A stretch of DNA of 64,000 nt from Chitinophaga sp. CB10 (GCA_001870995.2 MLAV02000003.1:405038-469037), one strand, 5' to 3'; positions 1 through 8,526 are shown, counted from the first letter of the stretch. Notes: generated by a model from the sequence alone, not told the origin. Numbers and translations are program-made.

Positions 1-121
1 ACTGGTCCGCCTGCCACTGCGGTTTGCGCAGTAGTATCCGGTCGGCGCCGGCGGCTACCAGCTCCTGTATCAGCAATGCCTCGTCAGCCACCGCTTCGGG
101 GGAGGTGATCACCCATATCAT
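1..121 (-). CDS. thiE: Thiamine phosphate synthase-like protein (ThiE/TenI), partial, N-terminus only
   Basis: The ATG at 121 overlaps the stop of thiC by 4 nt (ATGA), so the two are translationally coupled. The 40 residues in the window begin MIWVITSPEAV and run to a stretch containing GADRILLRKP. This fits the first strand and helix of the TIM barrel of ThiE/TenI proteins, where a short hydrophobic strand is followed by a region ending in a positively charged 'LR.K' segment. ThiE joins the pyrimidine and thiazole halves of thiamine; TenI-type paralogues aromatise the thiazole. The fragment is too short to tell them apart. The rest lies beyond the left edge of the window. Confidence 0.7.
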   Translation of the reverse strand, partial: MIWVITSPEAVADEALLIQELVAAGADRILLRKPQWQADQ

Positions 122-1971
122 GCTTCGCTGTTTAAGGCTGAATAGATTTCCGCTCCTGCCGCTTTGAATGAGGCGGCCTGTTCCTGCATACCGGCGCTGA
201 TGGCTTCTTTTTCGTCCAGCCCTTTGGCGGCGGCAAACTCGCGTACTTCCTGCGTGATTTTCATGGAGCAGAAGTGCGGGCCGCACATGGAGCAGAAGTG
301 CGCGATTTTGGCGCCTTCCGCCGGCAGCGTTTCATCGTGGTAGGAACGGGCGGTTTCCGGATCGAGGGACAGGTTGAACTGATCTTCCCAGCGGAATTCG
401 AAGCGGGCTTTGGAGAGGGCATTGTCCCGCACCTGCGCGCCGGGATGGCCTTTGGCCAGGTCGGCCGCGTGGGCGGCTATCTTATACGTAATCACGCCCT
501 GGCGTACGTCTTCCTTGTTGGGCAGGCCCAGGTGTTCTTTCGGCGTTACGTAGCAGAGCATGGCGCAGCCGAACCAGCCTATCATGGCGGCGCCTATGCC
601 GGAGGTGATATGATCGTATCCCGGGGCAATGTCTGTAGTAAGGGGGCCTAACGTATAGAACGGCGCTTCCTGGCAGCATTCCAGCTGCTTGTCCATATTC
701 TCTTTGATGAGTTGCATGGGCACGTGGCCGGGGCCTTCAATCATCACCTGCACATCGTGCTTCCAGGCTATTTTAGTGAGTTCGCCCAGGGTTTCCAGTT
801 CGGCGAACTGCGCGGCGTCGTTGGCGTCCGCGATGCTGCCGGGGCGTAGTCCATCCCCGAGGGAGAAGGAGACGTCGTAGGCTTTCATGATTTCGCAGAT
901 TTCTTCGAAGTGCGTGTAGAGGAAGTTTTCTTTATGGTGGGCCAGGCACCATTTGGCCATGATGGAGCCGCCGCGGGATACGATGCCCGTGGTGCGTTTA
1001 GCCGTTAACGGTATATAGCGTAACAGCACGCCCGCGTGGATGGTGAAATAATCCACCCCTTGTTCCGCCTGTTCAATGAGCGTATCGCGGAACAGTTCCC
1101 AGGTGAGGTCTTCCGCTTTGCCGTTCACTTTTTCCAGCGCCTGGTAGATGGGAACGGTGCCGATGGGGACGGGGGAATTGCGGATGATCCATTCGCGGGT
1201 GGCATGGATGTTTTTGCCGGTGCTGAGGTCCATGATGGTATCAGCGCCCCAGCGGCAGGCCCAGACTGCTTTTTCCACTTCTTCGGCGATGCTGGAAGTG
1301 ACGGCGCTGTTGCCGATGTTGGCGTTGATTTTCACGAGGAAGTTGCGGCCGATGATCATGGGTTCGCTTTCCGGGTGGTTGATATTGGCGGGGATGATGG
1401 CGCGGCCGGCGGCTACTTCTTCCCGGACGAATTCCGGGGTGATGAATTTCTTCGGGGTGCGTGCGCCGAAGCTGTTGCCTGTGTGCTGTTGCAGCCGGTC
1501 GTCCGGAAGGGCTTCCAGGAGCTGGTTTTCGCGGATGGCGATGTATTCCATTTCCGGGGTGATGATGCCTTGTTTGGCGTAGTAGAGTTGCGTGACGTTA
1601 GCGCCGGGTTTGGCTTTGCGGGGCTTGATATCGTGGGTCATACCGGGCAGCTGGGAGGCGGACAAGCCTTGGGCGTATGCGCTGGAGTTGCCGGGGAGCT
1701 GGATGGTATCGTTCCGGTTGGCGATCCATTGTTCGCGGATACGGGGGATGCCGTGGTTAATATCGATGTCGACAGACGCGTCCGTATAAGGGCCGCTGGT
1801 ATCATACACGACTACCGGTTCGTTGGGAATCGTGTTTTTGCTGTTATGCTGGCGGGTGGGCGTGAGCGTGATTTTGCGCATGGCTACCTGCACCGGATGA
1901 ATTTTTCCGGGGACGTAGATTTTTTCGGACGCGGGGAATGGAGCCCGGCTAACGGGTGTTTGTGGTTGCAT
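118..1971 (-). CDS. thiC: Phosphomethylpyrimidine synthase ThiC
   Basis: Radical-SAM enzyme that rearranges aminoimidazole ribotide into hydroxymethylpyrimidine phosphate, the pyrimidine branch of thiamine synthesis, in the cytoplasm. The protein is 617 aa, normal for full-length ThiC with its N-terminal extension. The C-terminal cluster-binding motif C-x2-C-x4-C is present at Cys560, Cys563 and Cys568 (CSMCGPHFC). The conserved EGPGHVPM segment in the barrel and the RGGSIMAKW stretch are also clear. It is the middle gene of thiS-thiC-thiE: 78 nt separate it from thiS, and its stop overlaps the next ATG. The TPP riboswitch upstream of thiS is the likely control point for the whole unit. Confidence 0.97.
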   Translation of the reverse strand: MQPQTPVSRAPFPASEKIYVPGKIHPVQVAMRKITLTPTRQHNSKNTIPNEPVVVYDTSGPYTDASVDIDINHGIPRIREQWIANRNDTIQLPGNSSAYAQGLSASQLPGMTHDIKPRKAKPGANVTQLYYAKQGIITPEMEYIAIRENQLLEALPDDRLQQHTGNSFGARTPKKFITPEFVREEVAAGRAIIPANINHPESEPMIIGRNFLVKINANIGNSAVTSSIAEEVEKAVWACRWGADTIMDLSTGKNIHATREWIIRNSPVPIGTVPIYQALEKVNGKAEDLTWELFRDTLIEQAEQGVDYFTIHAGVLLRYIPLTAKRTTGIVSRGGSIMAKWCLAHHKENFLYTHFEEICEIMKAYDVSFSLGDGLRPGSIADANDAAQFAELETLGELTKIAWKHDVQVMIEGPGHVPMQLIKENMDKQLECCQEAPFYTLGPLTTDIAPGYDHITSGIGAAMIGWFGCAMLCYVTPKEHLGLPNKEDVRQGVITYKIAAHAADLAKGHPGAQVRDNALSKARFEFRWEDQFNLSLDPETARSYHDETLPAEGAKIAHFCSMCGPHFCSMKITQEVREFAAAKGLDEKEAISAGMQEQAASFKAAGAEIYSALNSEA

Positions 1972-2049
1972 AAAAAGAATAATTTAAAGTCAATAGGATT
2001 CCTGTCCGTTATGTAATAACGGAAACGGGCATACGAAAAAGTGAATTAC

Positions 2050-2253
2050 TTATCCGCCTTGTGTGGCGCGGATGATGGTGATGTTATCCGCGGCGGACAA
2101 AGCCTGGCTATCCCAGCTGTTTTTGGGTATGACCTGGTTGTTGACGGCAACGGCGATGCCTTTGTGGCTGGCTAGTTGAATAAACTGTAAGAGTGCAGCA
2201 ATGGTGGTACCCGGCTGCACCGCATAAAGTTTATTGTTGACAAGTACTTCCAT
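2050..2253 (-). CDS. thiS: Sulfur carrier protein ThiS
   Basis: A 67-aa ubiquitin-fold sulfur carrier. The protein ends in Gly-Gly (ATQGG), the tail that is adenylated and converted to thiocarboxylate to deliver sulfur to the thiazole synthase ThiG. The N-terminus (MEVLVNNKLY) and the stretch VAVNNQVIPKNSW match the ThiS pattern, in which a first beta strand is followed by a helix and the 'VAVN..VIPR..W' strand. It is the first gene of the thiamine operon. Its ATG lies 68 nt downstream of the end of the riboswitch, room for an expression platform. Confidence 0.95.
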   Translation of the reverse strand: MEVLVNNKLYAVQPGTTIAALLQFIQLASHKGIAVAVNNQVIPKNSWDSQALSAADNITIIRATQGG

Positions 2254-2321
2254 GAGGATGGAAATTTAATTGGTGAACAATAAACTTTAAGGATGTGTGG
2301 CAGATGAGGAGGTTTCAGTGT

Positions 2322-2406
2322 ACTTTTCCCTACGGCAGTATGAACTGCTTCAGGTACTGAGGGTATCATCTCAGCTTATGCCGGCAGGCATAAACACCCC
2401 TAAAGT
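2322..2406 (-). promoter_or_regulatory. TPP (thi-box) riboswitch
   Basis: Read on the minus strand, this stretch has the thi-box consensus in order: GGGGTG, a variable hairpin (TGCCTGCCGGCA), GCTGAGATGATACCC, then ACCTGAAGCAG and the closing GGGAAAAGT. The first and last five bases (ACTTT/AAAGT) pair as P1. CTGAGA and the ACCTGA block are the universally conserved TPP-contacting parts. It sits directly upstream of thiS and should shut down the operon when thiamine pyrophosphate is plentiful. Whether control acts on transcription or translation is not evident from the 68-nt spacer. Confidence 0.95.
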
Positions 2407-2411
2407 GGCCG

Positions 2412-2419
2412 TAAATGTA
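2412..2419 (-). promoter_or_regulatory. Candidate -7 element of the thiamine operon promoter
   Basis: TACATTTA on the minus strand resembles the Bacteroidota -7 consensus TAnnTTTG with one mismatch. It lies a few bases before the riboswitch P1 stem, where the transcript would have to start. No clear -33 TTTG is visible. Confidence 0.35.
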
Positions 2420-2498
2420 GTGATATTTTTCTGAAAAGATAATTTTCTAAATATTAATATTGGGTTGGTAATTCTGTTAACTATTGTATTTTTAGTGC

Positions 2499-2978
2499 AT
2501 GTTGAAAATATTTCAGAAAGTATTGTTGCTGGCGGTGGTAACTGGAATGGCAGGGTGTGGCAACGGGGGGAAGCACGAGGAGGAGTATGTTCACGACAGC
2601 AGTTTATTGAGTATTGCAGACAGCAGTAACGCCATCGTTTCCGACAGCACTACCGCTGTTGCAGATACGCTGCATATTGATACAGCTAAGCTCATAGGAA
2701 AGTGGATACAGCCCGTACAGGGCCTGGACAAGGAGATGCAGGGTTTTCAATTGAAGAAGAACGGTGTGGCCAAATCCATCAACATGTACACGCTGGTATA
2801 TGAGCGATGGCAGGTGATACGCGACACCCTTCTGCTCTGGAATCATTCGGATGGCGTCAAAGACACCGCTACCATTGTGGATACAACTATTATCAGGGAG
2901 CTTACGGATACTTCACTTGTATTATTTCCTGTTAAGGCGGCGGAAGGCTATACGGAGCGCTATCGCCGCAGCAAATAA
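2499..2978 (+). CDS. Lipocalin-like lipoprotein
   Basis: A 159-aa protein with a lipoprotein signal peptide: a basic start, a hydrophobic run (VLLLAVVTGMAG) and a lipobox Cys near residue 20 followed by GNGGKHEEE. The mature part has an acidic, Ser/Thr-rich linker, then a domain beginning LIGKWIQPVQG and ending in paired strands. This is the layout of the small lipocalin-like proteins common in Bacteroidota ('GxW' near the start of a small beta barrel). The ligand is unknown. It faces away from the thiamine operon and stands alone. The family call rests on pattern only. Confidence 0.6.
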   Translation: MLKIFQKVLLLAVVTGMAGCGNGGKHEEEYVHDSSLLSIADSSNAIVSDSTTAVADTLHIDTAKLIGKWIQPVQGLDKEMQGFQLKKNGVAKSINMYTLVYERWQVIRDTLLLWNHSDGVKDTATIVDTTIIRELTDTSLVLFPVKAAEGYTERYRRSK

Positions 2979-2992
2979 CACCTCATTGTTCA

Positions 2993-3244
2993 TCAGTTGT
3001 AAATCTGCCATAATCCCACGAGGCATCCAACAACGGCCATGAAGATGCCGGCAGTGGCCAATTGCATGTCCTGGATGTTTTTTCTGCCGATGTAGAGGGA
3101 TACAAACCCCAGTACGATGGCGGCGGCGCCCAATACCACAGCATTAGCGGGTGTTTTGGTGATGAATGCGAATGCCGCGGACATCACCCCGATAATGAGG
3201 GAACTGATACAGGCTGTTTTGGTAAGGGTTGTTGAGTGTTGCAT
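2993..3244 (-). CDS. Small three-helix membrane protein, unknown function
   Basis: An 83-aa protein with hydrophobic segments at about residues 10-30 (ISSLIIGVMSAAFAF), 36-53 and 62-80, so probably an inner-membrane protein with three helices. The middle has the basic loop GRKNIQDMQ. I chose the ATG at 3244 (MQHSTTL); an in-frame ATG at 3277 would add 11 polar residues and cannot be excluded. It resembles the short DUF4190-like or 'small-integral' membrane proteins of Bacteroidota in overall shape, but I do not recognise the family. Confidence 0.55.
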   Translation of the reverse strand: MQHSTTLTKTACISSLIIGVMSAAFAFITKTPANAVVLGAAAIVLGFVSLYIGRKNIQDMQLATAGIFMAVVGCLVGLWQIYN

Positions 3245-3312
3245 ATATGTTGTTTTAAAGCGTTTGATTGTTTGCATACCTTTTTTTCCAATGATATAGC
3301 CGTCCGGTCTTT

Positions 3313-4110
3313 TTATGGTTTATCCCACGGTACTTTCAGCAATGGTCCTATCTGTTGATACCTGTTATCCTCATATTCATCCAGCCCATATTGAATGGCA
3401 GTAGTGTCCGGTACGGTTTTGAAGGTGCCGAACAGCCGGTCCCATATTGAAAAAATATTGCTGTAGTTGGAGTCCGTTTCCGGTTGGAAGTGGCTGTGGT
3501 GTACCTTATGCATATCGGGGGAAACGATGATCCAGCTGAGGCCATTATCCAGCCATTTGGGCAGGTGTATATTGGCATGATTGAACTGGGACATGAGTAC
3601 CGACAGGGACTGATAGAACATCACCATCCAGAAGGGCACTCCTGCCACCAGGATGGCGGCCAGCAGGGCGGCGATCCGGAAGAGGTTTTCCACCGGGTGA
3701 TGGCGGAGGGCCGTGGTGGCGTCAATTTCTTTATCGATATGGTGTATTTTATGAAACTGCCACATCCACGCCGTTTTGTGCTGGACGAGGTGTACCAGGT
3801 AGGCCCCGATAAAGTCGAGCAGCAGCAAGGCTAGGATGGTATGCAGCCATAAAGGCATGTTAAACAGGTATAAGAGGCCGAATTTTGCCTTCGTAGTCCA
3901 TAAGCAGGCGGCTACAATGGCAAAGGCAAAAGCGGTGTTTAAAACGGCTGTGGTGAGGGTAAAGAAGAGGTTGGTACCGGCATGGCGGTATTTATTTCCC
4001 CGGAAGGTAAACCGGGGAATGAGCCCTTCCAGCATCCACAGGAGGAGCAGGCCACCGAGCATGATAGCCATACGCCAGGGAGTTGGAATATGTTCAAAAA
4101 AGCTCACCAT
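3313..4110 (-). CDS. Sterol desaturase / fatty acid hydroxylase family protein
   Basis: Membrane-bound di-iron oxygenase of 265 aa. Histidine boxes of the superfamily are visible in order: HLVQH (around residue 105), HKIHH (around 118), RHHPVEN (around 135) and HKVHHSH (around 207). Hydrophobic helices lie at residues 15-30, 50-72 and 85-105, and a further pair at about 143-170. Members hydroxylate or desaturate lipid or carotenoid-like substrates; the substrate here cannot be read from the sequence. The gene is monocistronic, with a 370-nt spacer behind it. Confidence 0.88.
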   Translation of the reverse strand: MVSFFEHIPTPWRMAIMLGGLLLLWMLEGLIPRFTFRGNKYRHAGTNLFFTLTTAVLNTAFAFAIVAACLWTTKAKFGLLYLFNMPLWLHTILALLLLDFIGAYLVHLVQHKTAWMWQFHKIHHIDKEIDATTALRHHPVENLFRIAALLAAILVAGVPFWMVMFYQSLSVLMSQFNHANIHLPKWLDNGLSWIIVSPDMHKVHHSHFQPETDSNYSNIFSIWDRLFGTFKTVPDTTAIQYGLDEYEDNRYQQIGPLLKVPWDKP

Positions 4111-4384
4111 ATGCAGGTGTATATAGGTATCAATGAATATTAGCGGACTAAACTGGCCAACAACAAAACCTGCGCTGCATGGGATATGGGAAAAATTACG
4201 GGATAATAACGGATGGAACCCTTCTTAGTCGTGATTGCTGCGTATATGCGCCATCGTTATCCGGGGGCTGATGATTACAAACGTGGTATTGATTCTTAAA
4301 AACGGTTTAACTGTCCTTTTTTCCTGGCGAAAAATTACGACTATTTGGGGAGTTAAAAAAGGGCGCTGCGCCGCGCTGGGCAAA

Positions 4385-4417
4385 CAAAAAAGCAACCTCT
4401 CTGGGAGAGATTGCTTT
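4385..4417 (-). terminator. Terminator of dnaN
   Basis: On the minus strand an AGCAATCTCTC / GAGAGGTTGCT hairpin is followed by a run of six T, about 65 nt after the dnaN stop. The rest of the 4111-4480 spacer shows no credible gene. Confidence 0.8.
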
Positions 4418-4480
4418 ATGTATTATCATAATGCCTCAAGCAAAAAACTTTTAGCAAAATATTAAAGGAGTGTAGGCGTA

Positions 4481-5599
4481 TTAGTTATTCAGCATGAGCG
4501 GCATTACCAGCATGAGGAGGTCTTCGTTTTCTTCTTTTTCGGAAGGTTTGAGGATACCTGCTTTGGTGGCGGTGGCCAGTTCGATGCTGATTTCATCGCC
4601 TTCGGCGGCGCCGAGCATTTCGATCAGGAATTTGGCGTTGAAAGCGATCTGCATATCGTCGCCGGAGTACTGGCAGTTCATGCGTTCGTTACCTTCGAAG
4701 GAGAAGTCAACGTCCTGTGCGGAGAGCTGTAATTCGCTGCCGGTGATATTGAGCGCTACCTGGTTGGTGGATTTGTTGGCGAATACTCCTACGCGTTTGA
4801 GGGCGTTTTGGAAATCGCTTTTCACCAGGGTCAGGCGGTACGGGTTGTCTTTAGGGATTACCACTTTATAGTCCGGGAATCTGGCGTCGATAAGGCGGCA
4901 GATCATCTGGGCGCCTTCGTGTTGTACGAAGAAGTGGTTGTGACTGTAGGAAACCTTGATTTCGGAATCGTTGTCCGGCAGCAGGGATTTGAGCAGGTTC
5001 AGCGGCTTTTTAGGGACGATGAAGGTGTCTGCCTGCGGGCATTTAACGTCCGTCCGCACGTATTTCACGAGGCGGTGGGCGTCGGTGGCAACGAAGGTCA
5101 GGCTGTTGGGCGCCAGTTCGAAGAACACGCCTGTCATTGCGGGGCGCAGATCGTCGTTGCTGACAGCGAACAGGGTTTTGTTGATCGCGGTTACCAGGCC
5201 GGTGGCGGTCATGGTAAAGGAAGTGGTGTCGTCGGCAGCGGGTTCCTTGGGGAAGTTTTCCGGGTTTTCGCCCATCACCTTGTACTTACCATTGTCCGAT
5301 GTGATTTCCACAGCGTAGGAGTTCAGATCGATGTGGAAGGTCAGCGGCTGGTCAGGCAGGTTCTTCAGGGAGTCCATCAGAATTTTGGCCGGGATACAAA
5401 CTCTTCCGGTTTCTTTCGCTTCCACCTCCAGCTTCACCCGCATAACAGTTTCCAGGTCTGTGGCAACTACAGTCAGTTCGTTTTTATCAATCAGGAACAG
5501 GAAGTCCTCCAGGATCGGCAACACCGTATTGGAATTGATAACACCGCTGATCTGTTGTAATTGTTTTAGTAAAGTAGAGGAAGAAACAATAAATTTCAT
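4481..5599 (-). CDS. dnaN: DNA polymerase III beta subunit (sliding clamp)
   Basis: The 372-aa ring-forming clamp that tethers the replicative polymerase to DNA. It starts MKFIVSSSTLLKQLQQISGV and shows the three-domain repeat of beta clamps, including NTVLPILEDFL, VIPKKPLNLL and the C-terminal pattern ending LMLVMPLMLNN, where family members end in an 'MP.R/L' tail lining the cleft for partner peptides. Its length is normal for the family. It is not next to dnaA here, as is common in Bacteroidota, so it does not mark an origin. Confidence 0.97.
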   Translation of the reverse strand: MKFIVSSSTLLKQLQQISGVINSNTVLPILEDFLFLIDKNELTVVATDLETVMRVKLEVEAKETGRVCIPAKILMDSLKNLPDQPLTFHIDLNSYAVEITSDNGKYKVMGENPENFPKEPAADDTTSFTMTATGLVTAINKTLFAVSNDDLRPAMTGVFFELAPNSLTFVATDAHRLVKYVRTDVKCPQADTFIVPKKPLNLLKSLLPDNDSEIKVSYSHNHFFVQHEGAQMICRLIDARFPDYKVVIPKDNPYRLTLVKSDFQNALKRVGVFANKSTNQVALNITGSELQLSAQDVDFSFEGNERMNCQYSGDDMQIAFNAKFLIEMLGAAEGDEISIELATATKAGILKPSEKEENEDLLMLVMPLMLNN

Positions 5600-5704
5600 G
5601 ATCTAAAAAGTTTGCTTGTCATTCGTTGGTTATGTAAACACCTTCCTGAAACATTCATGCGGGTTCACATGATACCTGAATTAAAGGTGTAAAAGTACTG
5701 TAAA

Positions 5705-5712
5705 CAAAGATA
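5705..5712 (-). promoter_or_regulatory. Candidate dnaN promoter (-7 element)
   Basis: TATCTTTG on the minus strand fits TAnnTTTG exactly. It would give a leader of about 100 nt. The -33 box is weak. Confidence 0.4.
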
Positions 5713-5933
5713 GAAAGTTTTGTCAATCAGCCTAATTTCGTCACATCTTATACACGTTAATCCCCCCCTTTTTTCACACTTATCCGGGTAGCTGCACACA
5801 TTACAGGATAGTGTAATATTGAATGTTTTGTGTGAAAAACTTGCCTTAATTAGATGTCGACACGATTTTTTGGCTGTTTCTTAGATAATATGAAAAGAAT
5901 CAATTGTTTCTTTTAAATTATATGCAAATGGGT

Positions 5934-5941
5934 TAGTTTTG
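5934..5941 (+). promoter_or_regulatory. Candidate promoter of the aminotransferase gene (-7 element)
   Basis: TAGTTTTG fits TAnnTTTG exactly and lies 43 nt before the ATG at 5984. A T-rich stretch occupies the expected -33 position. Confidence 0.5.
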
Positions 5942-5983
5942 CCGCGCGAAAAAAATTTCCAAAACCAACAAAAAAAGCAGGTT

Positions 5984-7243
5984 ATGAAACTGTCTCATTT
6001 AGCCGAAACACTGATAGGTTCCGAAATCATCAAACTGGCAGCCGAAATCAAGGAGAAGCAGGCCAAGGGCGAGAAGATTTACAACTTTACCATCGGCGAC
6101 TTTGATCCAAAGGTTTTCCCCATCCCGGTTGAGTTTGAACAGGAAATCATAACTGCCTATAAGGAACACCTGACTAACTACCCTCCGGCGGATGGTATCC
6201 TGGAGCTGAGAACGGCTGTGGGCGAATTTATTGCAGCCCGCGAGGGCCTCAAATATGACCCTGCGAAGGAAATCGTAATTTCCTGCGGGGGCCGTCCTAT
6301 CATTTACGCTACCTTCAGAACGATCGTTGACCGTGGCGAGAAAGTGATTTATGCTACACCTTCCTGGAATAACAACCACTACACCCACTTCCTGGAAGCG
6401 GAACACGTAGTACTGCAAACCACCCCTGAAAACTTCTTCATGCCTACCGCAGCGGAACTGAAACCGCTCCTGCAAGGGGCTACCCTCCTGGCGCTCTGCT
6501 CCCCGCAGAACCCAACGGGTACCGCTTTCGGTAAGCAGCAGCTGGAAGAGATATGCGACCTGGTACTGGCCGAGAACAAGCGCAGAGGAGCTGACGAAAA
6601 GCCGCTCTACGTGATGTTTGACCAGATGTATTGGGTGCTGACCTTCGGCGATACACACCACCACAACCCGGTTTCCCTCCGTCCTGAAATGAAGGATTAC
6701 ACCATCTTCATCGACGGTATGAGTAAAGCCTTTGCCGCTACCGGCGTTCGCGTTGGCTGGGCTTTAGGGCCTGCCCATGTGATCGGTAAAATGAAATCCA
6801 TCCTCTCCCACGTAGGCGCATGGAGCCCAATGGCTGAACAGAAAGCTGCTGCCCGCTACCTCGTACAAACAGAGAATGTGGATAAATACCTGGCTCACTT
6901 CAAAGGCGAAATCGAAGAGCGCCTCGTAAAAATCTACGAAGGCTTTGATAAACTGAAAAAAGCAGGTTACCAGGTAGACGCAATTGCTCCGCAGGCCGCC
7001 ATCTACCTGACCATTAAATTTGACCTGGCAGGTAAAACCACTGCAGAAGGTACCGTACTGGCGGACCAGGCAGCCGTTACCTCCTACATCCTCAATGAAG
7101 CTAAACTGGCACTGGTGCCGTTCTCCGCATTCGGCGCCGATAAAGCTTCCCCATGGTACCGCCTCAGCGTGGGCACCTGCGTGAAGGAAGAGATCCCGGC
7201 TATGTTCGAGAAACTCGAAGCAGCGCTGGCGAAATTGAAATAA
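5984..7243 (+). CDS. Pyridoxal phosphate-dependent aminotransferase, class I/II
   Basis: A fold-type I aminotransferase of 419 aa. The cofactor lysine is Lys248 in the motif GMSKAFAATGVRVGW. Upstream, SPQNPTG (substrate-carboxylate Asn) and FDQMYW (Asp binding the pyridine nitrogen, then the Tyr) are present, and NYPPADGILELR gives the N-terminal substrate-binding turn. This pattern is that of the aspartate/aromatic/branched-chain aminotransferase group; the actual amino acid cannot be decided. I use the ATG at 5984: the longer in-frame reading begins with TTG inside the promoter. The gene is monocistronic with its own promoter and terminator. Confidence 0.93.
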   Translation: MKLSHLAETLIGSEIIKLAAEIKEKQAKGEKIYNFTIGDFDPKVFPIPVEFEQEIITAYKEHLTNYPPADGILELRTAVGEFIAAREGLKYDPAKEIVISCGGRPIIYATFRTIVDRGEKVIYATPSWNNNHYTHFLEAEHVVLQTTPENFFMPTAAELKPLLQGATLLALCSPQNPTGTAFGKQQLEEICDLVLAENKRRGADEKPLYVMFDQMYWVLTFGDTHHHNPVSLRPEMKDYTIFIDGMSKAFAATGVRVGWALGPAHVIGKMKSILSHVGAWSPMAEQKAAARYLVQTENVDKYLAHFKGEIEERLVKIYEGFDKLKKAGYQVDAIAPQAAIYLTIKFDLAGKTTAEGTVLADQAAVTSYILNEAKLALVPFSAFGADKASPWYRLSVGTCVKEEIPAMFEKLEAALAKLK

Positions 7244-7265
7244 GGCATGAAAGGATATATAAGAA

Positions 7266-7300
7266 GGAGTACCGGGCGTCCCCCCGGTGCTCCTTTTTTT
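7266..7300 (+). terminator. Terminator of the aminotransferase gene
   Basis: GGAGTACCGGG / CCCGGTGCTCC stem followed by TTTTTTT, 22 nt after the stop codon. Confidence 0.9.
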
Positions 7301-7309
7301 GTTGAAGGC

Positions 7310-7480
7310 GGTTTGTTGAAGATGGTTTGTTAAAGATGGTTAGTTTCAGGTGGTTTGTTTAGAGGGGGTTGTTTAGAGTGGTTTGTCAAGGGAGTGCTGT
7401 TACAGGTGGATTGTTACAGGGAGAATTGATGCAGGTGGTTTTGATGAAGGTGGTTTTGATGCACGTGGTTTTATGTAACT
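7310..7480 (+). repeat. Degenerate 14/15-bp tandem repeat, about 12 units
   Basis: After the terminator the sequence falls into consecutive units of 14 bp (later some of 15) of the type GGTTTGTTnnAGnT: for example GGTTTGTTGAAGAT, GGTTTGTTAAAGAT, GGTTTGTTTAGAGG, then GGTTTTGATGAAGGT and GGTTTTGATGCACGT. Copies diverge gradually from left to right. A period of 14 is not a multiple of three and there is no open frame, so this is non-coding. There are no unique spacers, so it is not a CRISPR array. The remainder of the gene-free 7244-7920 stretch holds a C-rich, G-poor tract (about 7620-7820) and the tetR promoter. Confidence 0.8.
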
Positions 7481-7883
7481 GTTTTGATTTATCAAGTTTG
7501 GTGATTTTGTAAACCCGGAAAGTTTCTTTGGAGCAGGATTATCCAGTATCCTTGAGGCTTTGACCTTTTCAGATTCATTTACCAGCGCGTTTTACAGGTG
7601 GGTTAATACGTATTAATTACAATTTCGCCCCCGGCAGCCTCCTCGCCTCTATTAAACAAGCTCCGTAGCCTGCTCCCCGGCGGCATTATTATCTCCCCCC
7701 AAAAAAATTTACCAGCCTTTCCCCCTGGCAGCCAGCCCAACCCCATAAACACTCCCCCAGCCGCTCTCTCGCCACCCCTAAAATAATCCTTACCCTCCCC
7801 CTCCTGACTTCCTGACTTTTAAGTTCAAAAAGTTAAATCCTTGTTAAACCAAATTTCTCCTTCCCTTATTACAAAATTCTGTC

Positions 7884-7891
7884 TAATTTTG
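7884..7891 (+). promoter_or_regulatory. Candidate promoter of the tetR-RND cluster (-7 element)
   Basis: TAATTTTG fits TAnnTTTG, 29 nt before the ATG at 7921. The 12-mer TCAAAAAGTTAA occurs on both sides of it (7825-7836 and 7910-7921) and could serve as a regulator site. Confidence 0.5.
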
Positions 7892-7920
7892 ACCCTGAAA
7901 CTAAAAAAGTCAAAAAGTTA

Positions 7921-8526
7921 ATGCAAGCAGAGAACAAAGATGACATGCGGGACAAGATCCTCGAGGCGGCTTTGAAGCGCTTTACCATTTACGGCGCCAG
8001 CAAAACCACCATGAACGAGATCGCCGACGACCTTCGCTGTTCTAAAGCATCCCTCTATTATTATTTTCCTGATAAAAACGGGATGCACCAGGCCGTACTG
8101 GAAAGAATTGGCGAAACCTATTTCCAGGAAATGGAAAAAGAAGCCAGAACCGCCAAATCGGCCAGCAAAGCATTATACCAACTGATCGAAATACGCAGGA
8201 ACTTCGTCATGAAATTCTGCCGGCTCGAACTGTTCAAACTGCTCAACGATAGCAACAGCCGCGTACAGGAACAAATGATCGCCGCTAAAAAACGCGACAT
8301 CGAACTCCACGCGGAAATCATCAAATACGGCGTCACCACCGGCGAATTCAAAGTCAAAAACCCATACAAAACCGCCGAAATACTCGTGCAGGCCATGATG
8401 GGACTCCGATTCACCGTGCCGGACGTAGTTACGCCCAACAACGACCTCGATGACCAGCTGTTTGAAGCCATCATCGAACAACAAAGACAATTACTGGAAA
8501 TATTTATAAAAGGCATAAAAGCATAA
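7921..8526 (+). CDS. TetR/AcrR family transcriptional regulator
   Basis: A 201-aa repressor with an N-terminal helix-turn-helix: KILEAALKRFTIYGASKTT, then MNEIADDL..SKASLYYYF.DK, the classic TetR signature at residues 12-60. The remaining helices form the ligand-binding and dimer domain. It is first in a same-strand cluster with a second TetR gene and an RND efflux system, so it probably controls the cluster and itself. The inducer is unknown. Confidence 0.93.
   Translation: MQAENKDDMRDKILEAALKRFTIYGASKTTMNEIADDLRCSKASLYYYFPDKNGMHQAVLERIGETYFQEMEKEARTAKSASKALYQLIEIRRNFVMKFCRLELFKLLNDSNSRVQEQMIAAKKRDIELHAEIIKYGVTTGEFKVKNPYKTAEILVQAMMGLRFTVPDVVTPNNDLDDQLFEAIIEQQRQLLEIFIKGIKA

Noticed and set aside
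1036..2016. Long plus-strand frame opposite thiC
   Set aside because: Composition and lack of any family signature show it as the shadow of thiC; the same applies to long frames opposite the SNF2, purL, S9 peptidase, RND and Kdp genes.
4235..4465. 76-residue frame between the hydroxylase and dnaN
   Set aside because: It runs through the dnaN terminator and starts without a recognisable promoter; its sequence is low in complexity and unlike a protein family.
5740..5835. A DnaA-box-like word (TTATACACG, 5748-5756) near dnaN, possible origin
   Set aside because: Only one imperfect box, no dnaA or other origin genes nearby; in this group dnaN position does not mark the origin.
7310..7480. CRISPR array
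   Set aside because: Units follow each other without unique spacers, are only 14-15 bp, and no cas genes are in the window.
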